Shown here: one piece after another, positions 1 to 6,515 of the stretch | How the letters are laid out: the number at the start of each line of letters is the position of its first letter | How positions within the stretch are numbered: the stretch's first letter is position 1 | Assembly: GCA_030615855.1 (NCBI GenBank) | Contig: JAUWYL010000030.1 | Location: forward strand, 1 to 10,794 | Length of the DNA: 10,794 bases | Source of the DNA: a bacterium | Lineage (GTDB): Bacteria; UBP18; UBA7526 | Direction of reading: 5' to 3' | The notes under the pieces: model-generated | Told to the model about the DNA's origin: nothing | Databases searched by the model: none | Seen by the model: the letters and a program-made list of their open reading frames with translations, nothing else | Position numbers and translations under genes: made by a program

Positions 1-1
1 T

Positions 2-697
2 CATTTTGGTCGGACCATTCAGGTCAGGAGCAAAGGGGAGAGGAGCTTGGTTACTGATATCGATCTAAAGGCAGAAGAGAAGATTGTAGACCTGATTAAG
101 AAGAACTATCCGGAAGATAATATCCTGTCCGAAGAGACCGGGTATCAAACCTTTGATTCCGATTTTAAATGGATTATTGACCCCCTGGATGGAACCCATA
201 ACTATATCAGGGGTATGGAAAACTTTGGAACCTCCATTGCTTTGGCATATAAGAATCAGGTCATTTTAGGGGTCATCTATCTACCCATGAGTGATGAGTT
301 ATATTTTGCTGAAAAAGGCAAAGGAGCCTTTCTTAATCAGAGAAAGATCAATGTTTCCCGAAGAGTTTTAGACCAGACCACCATGATCTATGATAGCACC
401 ATCAGGCTCAATAAAGGGCCGATGTTAAAGTATCTTGATAAACTGGTGGATGAGGTCTTCAATATCAGGATGTTTGGTTCTACAGTGCGCGGCCTTACCT
501 ATGTAGCGGAAGCCAAAGCAGACTTAGAGGTAGAATATAACGATAAACCGTGGGATTTTGCCGCTGGCCTCCTTTTGGTAGAAGAGGCGGGAGGTAAGGC
601 AACTGATTTAAAGGGCAAGAAATGGACATTGCATAGCAAAGGATATATCGCCTCCAACGGAAGAATCCATTCTCAGGTTTTGAGAATAATAAAGTAA
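2..697 (+). CDS. Inositol monophosphatase family phosphatase, 5'-truncated by window edge
   Basis: Mg2+-dependent sugar/inositol phosphate phosphatase of the IMPase (SuhB-like) superfamily. The frame is open to the window edge and about 231 codons are visible. Family members usually have 250-270 residues, so the true start lies upstream and the TTG at 47 is internal. Visible motifs: the LVTDID segment, the metal-ligand glutamates in SEE (131-136), the signature IDPLDGT (176-196, two Asp ligands) and the C-terminal PWDFAAG with its metal-binding Asp (554-556), followed by EEAGG. All key residues are present, so the enzyme should be active. The natural substrate (inositol-1-P, fructose-1,6-bisP, 3'-phosphoadenosine phosphate or NADP) cannot be decided here. 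It is followed by a strong terminator, so it ends its transcription unit. Confidence 0.93.
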   Translation, partial: HFGRTIQVRSKGERSLVTDIDLKAEEKIVDLIKKNYPEDNILSEETGYQTFDSDFKWIIDPLDGTHNYIRGMENFGTSIALAYKNQVILGVIYLPMSDELYFAEKGKGAFLNQRKINVSRRVLDQTTMIYDSTIRLNKGPMLKYLDKLVDEVFNIRMFGSTVRGLTYVAEAKADLEVEYNDKPWDFAAGLLLVEEAGGKATDLKGKKWTLHSKGYIASNGRIHSQVLRIIK

Positions 698-711
698 TAT
701 TTATGATTATT

Positions 712-741
712 GCAGGAGCCTTGAAAGGCTCCTGCTTTTTT
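712..741 (+). terminator. Intrinsic terminator after the IMPase gene
   Basis: A 10-bp GC-rich stem (712-721 with 726-735, four-base loop TGAA) is followed directly by six T (736-741). It lies 14 bases after the stop codon. Its stem and TTGA loop resemble the terminator at 8488-8520. Confidence 0.93.
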
Positions 742-770
742 GTTTTAGAGCAGAGTAGAGGAAAAAATAA

Positions 771-799
771 TTGTCATTCTATCCCAAGTATGCTAAAAT
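771..799 (+). promoter_or_regulatory. Sigma70-type promoter for the lipA-lipM operon (extended -10)
   Basis: TTGTCA (771-776), a 17-base spacer and TAAAAT (794-799) preceded by TGC (791-793). It lies just behind a terminator and no better promoter is visible before 1190. Transcription would begin near 806 and give an untranslated leader of about 385 nt, which contains five hairpins. Confidence 0.65.
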
Positions 800-836
800 T
801 TTAAGTGGAAACTAAGGTAAACAGAAGTTTAAAATA

Positions 837-860
837 ACGGCGCGCTTTGCTCTCCGCCGT
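837..860. repeat. Inverted repeat (hairpin A)
   Basis: Perfect 6-bp arms ACGGCG (837-842) and CGCCGT (855-860) around a 12-base loop, followed by CTTTTAC. The short T-run could make it a weak attenuator, but the loop is large and the stem short. Confidence 0.5.
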
Positions 861-936
861 CTTTTACTTATTGAAGTTCTGATACTTTAAAATACCCAGA
901 GACCTATAACTAATCTTACTTCAAGGATAACTATCT

Positions 937-956
937 GCCCATTCGCGCGAATGGGC
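937..956. repeat. Perfect 20-bp palindrome (hairpin B)
   Basis: GCCCATTCGCGCGAATGGGC is its own reverse complement. Its core ATTCGC/GCGAAT closely matches the palindrome at 1132-1151, so the two look like members of one family. Confidence 0.85.
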
Positions 957-1018
957 GAATGACAAAAGATGCTTCAGAGGACTAAGTAATAGGAAGGGAG
1001 TATATAAAAAAGATCACA

Positions 1019-1050
1019 TTCCGTTAGATAGACTTCGCCATCTAACGGAA
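1019..1050. repeat. Inverted repeat with perfect 11-bp arms (hairpin C)
   Basis: TTCCGTTAGAT (1019-1029) and ATCTAACGGAA (1040-1050) flank a 10-base loop. There is no T-run after it, so it is not a standard terminator. Confidence 0.85.
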
Positions 1051-1065
1051 CAGAAAATCCCTTAT

Positions 1066-1089
1066 AGTTTGTGAGAAAATTCACAAACT
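1066..1089. repeat. Inverted repeat with perfect 9-bp arms (hairpin D)
   Basis: AGTTTGTGA (1066-1074) and TCACAAACT (1081-1089) around the 6-base loop GAAAAT. This could also be a dyad operator for a repressor, although it lies nearly 270 bases downstream of the predicted promoter. Confidence 0.75.
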
Positions 1090-1131
1090 TGCCCCAAAAT
1101 TATTTGCTTAAATTGCCGAAAGTAAAGATAG

Positions 1132-1151
1132 GCTAATTCGCACGAATTAGC
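1132..1151. repeat. Inverted repeat related to hairpin B (hairpin E)
   Basis: GCTAATTCG (1132-1140) and CGAATTAGC (1143-1151) around CA. It ends 38 bases before the ATG at 1190. The core ATTCGC-CGAAT is shared with 937-956. Confidence 0.8.
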
Positions 1152-1189
1152 ACATGATAAGTTGGGAGATAAATGGGAATTAGCAGAAG

Positions 1190-2053
1190 ATGAATCACTT
1201 TGTTTGCTCAAAGTATAATAGAATTCTTAGTGGGGTCTATATACTTTTTATTCGAGTTTCCCAGAAAAAGAGAATTGTGGTAGGAAGCTTGGGTAAAATT
1301 GCCTTTAGAAAAGGAACTTATCTCTATATTGGAAGATCGAAGACTAATCTTGCGGCAAGAATAGCAAGGCATTATAGAAAGAAGAAGAGATTATTCTGGC
1401 ATATAGACTATCTTCTCTCCCAGAAAGAAGCAGAGATAAAGGAAGTATGGATTGGTAGTGGCCTGACAGAGTGCAAATTGGCTCAGAAAATCTCTTTACT
1501 TCCTTCATCCTATTTGGTCAAAAAAGGTTTTGGCTCCTCCGATTGTAAATGCCCAGGACATCTCTTCTGTACCAATAGGAAAAGTGAAGTCAGAACCTTA
1601 TTGAAAGAAATGAACTTTGAGAAGTATGTTATGGGTGAAGTAATTGGGGTATGTTTGAGCAAAGAGAAGGAGAAACCCAAGAATAATGTGGAAAGGGGTT
1701 ATTTGAAAAAGGGCTTTGGCCTGGTGGGCGATGCTCATTTTGGAACAGAGAGGGAGGTAAGCCTCTTAGCCATAGAAGATGTAAAAAGGAAGGAACTTCC
1801 TTTTCTTTTCCGACCGGGGAACTTTGCCGAAAACATTACTACCCAGGGAATAGATATATTATCTCTACCCTTGAGGACAAGATTGAAAGTAGGAAAAACA
1901 ATATTAGAAGTGAGTCAGATTGGCAAGGGAAAAGGGCCCCATGCCTATTCCTATCGAGGCTATTCTCTTCTTCCTAAGTATGGGGTTTTCTGCAAAGTAG
2001 TAAAGAGCGACTGGATAAAGATCGGAGATAGGATAGAGGTGATTAGAAAGTGA
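1190..2053 (+). CDS. DUF123 (GIY-YIG-like) domain fused to a MOSC domain
   Basis: 287 residues in two domains. Residues ~14-127 match DUF123 (COG1833 type): SGVYIL, the VGSLGKIAF...YLYIGRS core, RIARHYRKKKRLFWHIDYLL, the Glu-Cys of TEC, and FGSSDCKCPGHLF with its Cys/His set. Residues ~148-285 match a small MOSC domain: GEVIGVCLSKEKE, GLVGDAHFG, EVSLLAIED, RPGNFAENITTQGIDILSLP and IKIGDRIEV. MOSC proteins of this size often carry cysteines after the IGK motif; here that stretch (IGKGKGPHAYSYRG, 244-257) has none, and Cys268 is the only nearby thiol. The ATG at 1190 has a weak SD (GCAGAAG), but the DUF123 core begins about 13 residues in, so this start fits. The stop overlaps the lipA start by four bases (GTGA). 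DUF123 function is not established; MOSC domains handle sulfur or molybdenum-cofactor substrates. A role in sulfur supply to lipoate synthesis is only inferred from position. Confidence 0.88.
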   Translation: MNHFVCSKYNRILSGVYILFIRVSQKKRIVVGSLGKIAFRKGTYLYIGRSKTNLAARIARHYRKKKRLFWHIDYLLSQKEAEIKEVWIGSGLTECKLAQKISLLPSSYLVKKGFGSSDCKCPGHLFCTNRKSEVRTLLKEMNFEKYVMGEVIGVCLSKEKEKPKNNVERGYLKKGFGLVGDAHFGTEREVSLLAIEDVKRKELPFLFRPGNFAENITTQGIDILSLPLRTRLKVGKTILEVSQIGKGKGPHAYSYRGYSLLPKYGVFCKVVKSDWIKIGDRIEVIRK

Positions 2054-2931
2054 TTGGAAGAAGGCATCCCGACTGGCTCAAAGTAAAGATCCCCTCTGGA
2101 AAAGAATATCACAGAATAAAATCTCTCTTGGCATCTTCCCGACTCTATACTATCTGTGAGGAAGCAAGTTGCCCCAATATCGCAGAGTGTTTTAGTAAAG
2201 GAATGGCTACCTTTCTAATTTTAGGAGATGTCTGCACCAGGAACTGCACCTACTGCAATGTCAAGACCTGTCTGCGTGCGGGCACGCACAGACAGGAGGG
2301 AACTCCTTTAGAAATAGATCTAAGTGAGCCAGAACGGGTAGCCAGAATAGTTAAGAAATTAAACCTCAATTATGTGGTCATTACCTCTGTTACCAGAGAC
2401 GATTTAATTGATGGTGGGGCGGATATCTTTGCCCAGACAATTCAGGCGGTAAAAAATCTATCTCCAAGAACAAGAATAGAAGTTCTTATCTCTGACTTCC
2501 AAGGAAATCGAGATTCACTTAAACGGGTGATTGATGCCAAGCCCTATGTCTTGGCCCATAATTTGGAGACAGTGGAAAGACTGTTTCTTACTATAAGACC
2601 CCAAGGGAATTATAGAAGGTCACTAAATCTCTTAAAAAAGGTTAGAGAAATAAGCCCAGATATTTTTACAAAATCGGGAATTATGGTCGGAATGGGGGAG
2701 ATAAAGGAAGAGATTGCAGAAGCTATGAAGGATTTGAGAAAAGTAGGCTGCGATATCTTCACCATTGGCCAATATCTCCAACCTTCTCTAAACCATCTTC
2801 CTATCAGTAAATACTACACCCCAGAGGAATTTAGAAAATTTAAAGAGATAGGGAAAGAGTTAGGCTTCTTACATGTTGAGTCTGGCCCCTTGGTCCGCAG
2901 TTCCTATCACGCAGCGGAGGCTATTCTTTAA
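2050..2931 (+). CDS. lipA: Lipoyl synthase LipA (radical SAM), with a ten-residue palindrome-encoded insert
   Basis: Inserts two sulfur atoms into octanoyl groups on lipoyl domains or GcvH, using two [4Fe-4S] clusters and SAM. The auxiliary-cluster cysteines C36-x4-C41-x5-C47 and the radical-SAM motif C62-x3-C66-x2-C69 are intact, as is the C-terminal RSSY (283-286) that ligates the auxiliary cluster. At 293 residues it has normal family length. The GTG start overlaps the upstream stop and has GAGGTGAT as SD, which suggests translational coupling. Unusual: residues 73-82 (TCLRAGTHRQ), directly after the CNVK of the radical-SAM loop, are encoded by a GC-rich palindrome (2267-2296). Removing those 30 bases restores the family pattern CNVK-EGTPLEIDL. 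The insert adds an extra cysteine (C74) close to the cluster-binding loop. Lipoyl synthase identity is secure; activity with the insert is inferred from the otherwise intact frame. Confidence 0.97.
   Translation: MIGRRHPDWLKVKIPSGKEYHRIKSLLASSRLYTICEEASCPNIAECFSKGMATFLILGDVCTRNCTYCNVKTCLRAGTHRQEGTPLEIDLSEPERVARIVKKLNLNYVVITSVTRDDLIDGGADIFAQTIQAVKNLSPRTRIEVLISDFQGNRDSLKRVIDAKPYVLAHNLETVERLFLTIRPQGNYRRSLNLLKKVREISPDIFTKSGIMVGMGEIKEEIAEAMKDLRKVGCDIFTIGQYLQPSLNHLPISKYYTPEEFRKFKEIGKELGFLHVESGPLVRSSYHAAEAIL
2267..2296. repeat. 30-bp GC-rich palindromic element inserted in frame within lipA
   Basis: CCTGTC+TGCGTGC (2267-2279) pairs with GCACGCA (2282-2288) and GACAGG (2291-2296), with a two-base bulge (CA) and a two-base centre. 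It is 21/30 G+C inside an AT-rich gene, and its 30 bases equal exactly ten codons. Confidence 0.85.
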
Positions 2932-3749
2932 TGGATTGGCGTTTTATTCAAGATAGTTATTACGGTGCCTATACCAATATGGCTATAGACGAGGCTCTAC
3001 TTCAAAGTGAAGTACCAGTAGTGAGATTTTATAGATGGAGACCACCTGCCATCTCCGTTGGTTACTTCCAGAAATTAGAAGAAGAGATAGATTTAGCAGA
3101 ATGTAAGAGACGGGGAATAGACTATGTGAGACGCATTACTGGCGGGAAGGCGGTCTTGCATGATAGGGAATTGACCTATTCTTTTGTCATCTCTCAAGAA
3201 TTGATGCCCAAGAGCATCACAGAATCCTATAAAGCCATTAGTCAAGCAATCTTAACTGCCTTAAGAAACTTGGGTCTCAAGGTCGAAATGAACCCCGCAC
3301 CTTTAAGCAAGGGCAGAGTAAACATCAAAAGGTGCGGGGTGAAAGAGAAGATCTCTCAGGCCCAAAAATCCTCCCTCTGTTTTGATACCCCTTCTTATTA
3401 TGAAATTATAGTCAACGGTAAAAAGATTGTTGGCTCTGCCCAGGTGAGGAAGAATGGTAAAATCTTGCAACACGGAAGCATTCTCATTGATATAGATATA
3501 GAGAAGATGTGTTCTCTCTTTAAGGGAGGCGGCAAAATCTCTCAAGTGCAGGAAAAAGTTACCTCATTGAATAATGAGTTGGAAAAGGAAATAGAGTTTA
3601 AAGACCTCGCCCCCGCACTTAAAAAAGGCTTTGAAGAAAACTTCAATATCAAGTTAATCCCTGATGAATTGACAAGAAAAGAAAGTGTCCTTGCTCAAGA
3701 GATAGCGGCCACAAAGTTCAGCACAAGAAAATGGAACTATCTTCGATAA
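2931..3749 (+). CDS. lipM: Octanoyl-[ACP]:protein octanoyltransferase, LipM type
   Basis: 272 residues of the BPL/LplA/LipB fold. It transfers octanoate from ACP to a lipoyl-accepting carrier such as GcvH, making the substrate for the adjacent LipA. Motifs: NMAIDEALL (16-24), RFYRWRPPAISVGYFQ, RRITGGKAVLHDRELTYS (67-84), CFDTPSYYEI with Cys150 (150-159), GKKIVGSAQVR and ILQHGSILID (178-187). The CFD-PS-YE context of the cysteine is that of the LipM catalytic cysteine. This argues against a lipoate-protein ligase (LplA), which lacks it, although ligase activity cannot be fully excluded. ATG overlaps the lipA TAA by one base (TAATG). Residues ~121-137, in the variable loop before Cys150, are encoded by a 49-nt inverted repeat (3292-3340), making this loop about ten residues longer than I recall for the Bacillus protein. 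Confidence 0.92.
   Translation: MDWRFIQDSYYGAYTNMAIDEALLQSEVPVVRFYRWRPPAISVGYFQKLEEEIDLAECKRRGIDYVRRITGGKAVLHDRELTYSFVISQELMPKSITESYKAISQAILTALRNLGLKVEMNPAPLSKGRVNIKRCGVKEKISQAQKSSLCFDTPSYYEIIVNGKKIVGSAQVRKNGKILQHGSILIDIDIEKMCSLFKGGGKISQVQEKVTSLNNELEKEIEFKDLAPALKKGFEENFNIKLIPDELTRKESVLAQEIAATKFSTRKWNYLR
3292..3340. repeat. Inverted repeat with 13-bp perfect arms inside lipM
   Basis: ACCCCGCACCTTT (3292-3304) and AAAGGTGCGGGGT (3328-3340) flank a 23-base loop. The GC-rich arms stand out from the AT-rich gene. It is unrelated in sequence to the palindrome in lipA. Confidence 0.85.
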
Positions 3750-3759
3750 TGGTTTTTAC

Positions 3760-4380
3760 ATGGGAAGAATTCTGAACAAGCCCCATTATTATGATGGAAG
3801 AATCTATGAGCGGATCATCGATCCCTACTTTGCTAAAGTCAGGGATAGGATAAGTGAAATTATTCCCTCGAGAAGTAAGGTTTTGGATGTTGCCTGTGGA
3901 ACGGGAGCCCTGTGTTTCAGATTGGCTGCCAAGGGATGTGAGGTGATTGGGGTAGAGTTATCTCTGAAAATGGTTGAACAGGCAAGGTTAAGACAGGAAC
4001 AAGGAAAAATAGAGAATTTACAATTCATCCATGGAGATGCCACAAGATTAGAAGAGTTTTCTGATAAAGCGTTCGATATCGCCATTATCTCTTTTGGATT
4101 GCATGAGATGGCCCAGGATGAGGGGCGGAAGGTTTTGCTTGAGATGAAGAGGGTAGCAAAGAGGCTAATTATTGTTGATTATGCCGTTCCTCAACCTCGC
4201 AGACTGGCAGGCATTACTTGTAGGTTTAAGGAAATAGTAGCCGGTTGGGACCATTTCTCTCGTTTTAAGGAATTCTACCGTCTGGGGGGCCTAAATTTTC
4301 TCTTGAAAGAAGCGGAGATTAAGATACTGGATAGAGAACGAATTAAGAAGAAAACCATTGAAATAATTCAAGCGAGATAA
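3760..4380 (+). CDS. Class I SAM-dependent methyltransferase
   Basis: 206-residue Rossmann-fold methyltransferase of the UbiE/MenG-like Methyltransf_11 type. Motif I is VLDVACGTGAL (41-51), the acidic end of strand 2 is GVELS (64-68), the adenine-side motif is HGDAT (91-95), and post-motif SFGLHEM (111-117) resembles the region of ubiquinone/menaquinone methyltransferases. The start is 10 bases after lipM with a poor SD, so translation probably depends on coupling or reinitiation from lipM. Substrate unknown: quinone, lipid or small-molecule methylation are all possible. It closes the operon; no convincing terminator follows, only palindromes. Confidence 0.88.
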   Translation: MGRILNKPHYYDGRIYERIIDPYFAKVRDRISEIIPSRSKVLDVACGTGALCFRLAAKGCEVIGVELSLKMVEQARLRQEQGKIENLQFIHGDATRLEEFSDKAFDIAIISFGLHEMAQDEGRKVLLEMKRVAKRLIIVDYAVPQPRRLAGITCRFKEIVAGWDHFSRFKEFYRLGGLNFLLKEAEIKILDRERIKKKTIEIIQAR

Positions 4381-4418
4381 TGCTTAATTAAGCCGACTTC
4401 TCCAATTTTTCCTCTGTT

Positions 4419-4444
4419 TTTCCAAATTCTTAAGAATTTGGAAA
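4419..4444. repeat. Perfect 26-bp AT-rich palindrome, copy 1 of a dispersed element
   Basis: The arms TTTCCAAATTCTT and AAGAATTTGGAAA are perfect reverse complements. Diverged copies occur at 6516-6541 and, as a half-site, from 8541. A smaller palindrome GCTTAATTAAGC lies at 4382-4393. The rest of 4381-4558 holds only the promoter at 4490-4518. Confidence 0.85.
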
Positions 4445-4489
4445 TGACAGGTAGAGAGATAATGAACGAGAAGTAAGCAGAAGGAAGAT

Positions 4490-4518
4490 TTGATTTTTAT
4501 CTGGGGTTGTGCTATATT
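4490..4518 (+). promoter_or_regulatory. Extended -10 sigma70 promoter for the phosphodiesterase
   Basis: TTGATT (4490-4495), 17-base spacer, TGC then TATATT (4513-4518). Predicted start of transcription near 4525 gives a leader of about 34 nt before the GTG at 4559. Confidence 0.75.
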
Positions 4519-4558
4519 TAGAAAAAAAGATATCAAGAAATAGAATAGGAGAATAGGG

Positions 4559-5044
4559 GTGAAGATAGGAGTGATGGCTGATAGTCATGAGAATATGCCC
4601 ATGATTGCCAGGGCGGTGGAATTATTCAATCGGGAGAAGGTGGAGTTAGTCTTGCATGCTGGAGATTTTATCTCACCCATTACTGCTAAAGAGTTTAAGA
4701 AATTAAAGGCCAAACTCATTGGGGTATTTGGTAATAACGACGGGGATAGACTCTATCTAAGCCATAAGTTTCAGGAGATAGGAGAAATTCATCCAGATAC
4801 CTGGGAGATGGAGATAAAGGGGAAGAGAATTGCTCTCATGCACCAGCCTCGTTTCCTGGAGGCTCTCATTGCCAGTGGGAGATATGATATTATTATCTAC
4901 GGTCATACTCACAGCGTAGATATTCGTTCCGGTCATCCATTAGTTTTTAATCCTGGGGAATGCGGGGGCTGGCTTACTGGGAAGTGCACGGTGGGCATTG
5001 TGGACTTAGCGACCATGAAAGCAGAGATTTTTCCTTTAAAATAG
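4559..5044 (+). CDS. YfcE/MJ0936-type metallophosphoesterase
   Basis: 161 residues, the usual length for this compact calcineurin-like phosphodiesterase family (COG0622). The di-metal site is complete: D8-x-H10 (ADSHEN), GD at 35-36, GNND at 58-61, H95 (MHQ) and GHTH at 115-118. The late NPGE (131-134) corresponds to the family NPGS. The GTG start is chosen because an AGGAGA SD lies about 8 bases upstream and the MKIGVMADSH N-terminus is typical. It probably hydrolyses phosphodiesters in the cytoplasm; the physiological substrate is unknown for most of the family. It has its own promoter and is followed after 60 bases by another promoter and the kinase gene. Confidence 0.93.
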   Translation: MKIGVMADSHENMPMIARAVELFNREKVELVLHAGDFISPITAKEFKKLKAKLIGVFGNNDGDRLYLSHKFQEIGEIHPDTWEMEIKGKRIALMHQPRFLEALIASGRYDIIIYGHTHSVDIRSGHPLVFNPGECGGWLTGKCTVGIVDLATMKAEIFPLK

Positions 5045-5047
5045 TTT

Positions 5048-5076
5048 TTGCTTTTTTAAAGAAGATATGGTAAAGT
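5048..5076 (+). promoter_or_regulatory. Sigma70-type promoter for the ATP-cone kinase gene
   Basis: TTGCTT (5048-5053), 17-base spacer, TGG then TAAAGT (5071-5076). Leader of about 22 nt before the ATG at 5105, with AGGAA as SD. Confidence 0.6.
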
Positions 5077-5104
5077 ATTTAAAAAATAAGATGGAGTAGG
5101 AAAG

Positions 5105-6478
5105 ATGGTAAAGCAGGAGAAACTTTTTCAGCCACCGGAACATTATAAAATTAATAAGGTGATCAAGCGCAATGGCCGAATAGTGGCCTTTAATAGAGAG
5201 AAGATTGCCAACTCCATCTACCGGGCAGCAGTGGAAGTAGGGGGAAAGGATCGGGCTCTGGCAGAGAGGCTTGCTGATCAGGCGGTAAGGCTCATCAACC
5301 AGACCTACCCTGCAGGGGCCATTCCTTCAGTGGAAGAGATTCAGGACTTGATCGAGAAGGTCTTAGTAGAAAAAGGCTGTTACCAGACAGCCAAGCATTA
5401 TATCCTTTACCGGGCAGAACATGCCCGGCTTAGGGAAGGTAAAATAGAAAGAGTTATTATGGAAGATAATGTTCCCTATAAAGTCCTGTGGCATATCTTC
5501 ACCTGGAATGTGGATCATAAGTGCGATACCATAGAGAACCTCAATAAGCATATTAGAAAAGGAACCTTTCCCGATCTGGTGAAGGAGGCAGAGGAGGCCT
5601 ATCATTTGGCATTAAGGAAAGCGGTAGAGAGAATCATTACCAGAATCAGTCGAGGAGTAAAGTTGGTTATTGTCGCCGGTCCCTCTTCATCCGGGAAGAC
5701 TACCACCACTCTGAAGATAGGCGAGATATTGAATGAGAAGGAAATAAACTTTTATTCCCTGAGCCTGGATAACTATTTCAAAGACCTGGAAGAGCATCCT
5801 AAGGATGAATATGGAGACTACGACTTTGAAAGCCCCCAGGCTTTAGATCTTACCCTGATAAACGAGCACCTCTCCCAGTTATTGGAAGGGAAGACGATAG
5901 AGATGCCCAGATATAACTTCAAGACTGGAAAGCGAATGCGAGAGAGAAAGAAATTGAAACTTGAGAAGGATCAGATTCTGTTGATCGACTCCCTTCACGG
6001 CCTCTATCCTGAGATGACCTCTAAAATTCCGCCCAAGGGGAAGTTCAAGTTCTATATTGAAGCCCTGTGTCAACTGAGAGACAAGAAGGGGGAGTTCGTA
6101 CGCTGGGCGGACTTGAGAATGCTACGAAGAATGGTGAGGGACTCCTGGCATCGTTCCTACGATCCAGAGAGGACGGTGGGCCACTGGCATTATGTGAGGA
6201 GGAGCGAGAAGAGACATATCGTTCCCTTCACCCACAAGGTGGATTACGTCTTCAACGGCTCCCTTCCCTATGAGCTTCCTATTTACAAGAGATACCTTTC
6301 TAGGCATTTTCCTCCCATGGTGAAGAAGTACGAGAAGGATCCCAAGAAGATAGATGCCTACATCCGGGCCAAGAGAGTCTATAACCTTTTGAATCAATTA
6401 GATGGGGCGGATGATAGGTGCGTTCCTTCCAACTCCCTTTTGAGGGAATTCATCGGAGGAAGCAGTTACAGATATTAA
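5105..6478 (+). CDS. ATP-cone domain fused to a uridine-kinase/phosphoribulokinase-like P-loop kinase
   Basis: 457 residues, two parts. Residues ~17-110 are an ATP-cone (VIKRNGRIVAFNREKIANSI, SVEEIQDLIEKVLVEKG, HYILYRAEHARLR), the nucleotide-sensing module known from ribonucleotide reductases and NrdR. Residues ~185-400 are a P-loop kinase: GPSSSGKTT (192-200), the acidic SLDNYF (220-225), DYDFESPQALD (238-248), a Walker B-like ILLIDSLHGL (291-300), and RRMVRDSWHRSYDPERTVGHW (341-361), the lid-like segment typical of Udk-like proteins. The C-terminus is unusual and unassigned. Substrate is uncertain: a nucleoside or another small alcohol. Archaeal 2-phosphoglycerate kinases also pair an ATP-cone with a P-loop, but the lid region here fits the Udk family better. 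The ATP-cone suggests allosteric control by ATP/dATP. A terminator follows. Confidence 0.85.
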   Translation: MVKQEKLFQPPEHYKINKVIKRNGRIVAFNREKIANSIYRAAVEVGGKDRALAERLADQAVRLINQTYPAGAIPSVEEIQDLIEKVLVEKGCYQTAKHYILYRAEHARLREGKIERVIMEDNVPYKVLWHIFTWNVDHKCDTIENLNKHIRKGTFPDLVKEAEEAYHLALRKAVERIITRISRGVKLVIVAGPSSSGKTTTTLKIGEILNEKEINFYSLSLDNYFKDLEEHPKDEYGDYDFESPQALDLTLINEHLSQLLEGKTIEMPRYNFKTGKRMRERKKLKLEKDQILLIDSLHGLYPEMTSKIPPKGKFKFYIEALCQLRDKKGEFVRWADLRMLRRMVRDSWHRSYDPERTVGHWHYVRRSEKRHIVPFTHKVDYVFNGSLPYELPIYKRYLSRHFPPMVKKYEKDPKKIDAYIRAKRVYNLLNQLDGADDRCVPSNSLLREFIGGSSYRY

Positions 6479-6483
6479 ATTTG

Positions 6484-6503
6484 AAGAGGCGAATCCTCTT
6501 TTT
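6484..6503 (+). terminator. Probable intrinsic terminator after the kinase gene
   Basis: AAGAGG (6484-6489) pairs with CCTCTT (6495-6500) across CGAAT, followed by TTTATTTATT. The stem is short, so efficiency may be modest. Confidence 0.65.
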
Positions 6504-6515
6504 ATTTATTCCTAC

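Larger units (their letters stand above)
806..1189. other. Gene-free leader region with a hairpin cluster
   Basis: I see no plausible gene on either strand: frames are broken by frequent stops and there is no SD/start pair. The stretch holds five separate inverted repeats (listed individually) spread over 837-1151. None of tmRNA, RNase P, SRP RNA or a riboswitch class I know is recognisable. It is either a structured operon leader or a site that has gathered palindromic elements. Confidence 0.6.

Noticed and set aside
47-49. TTG as the start of the IMPase-family gene
   Set aside because: The frame stays open to the window edge and the upstream residues fit the family, so this codon is internal to a truncated gene.
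837-1151. CRISPR array
   Set aside because: The palindromes differ from one another in sequence, length and spacing. There is no constant direct repeat with unique spacers.
3303-3545. - strand open frames inside lipM, and similar ones elsewhere (5363-5605, 6122-6397, 10067-10294)
   Set aside because: They lie wholly within well-supported genes on the other strand, lack SD sequences and show no recognisable protein family.
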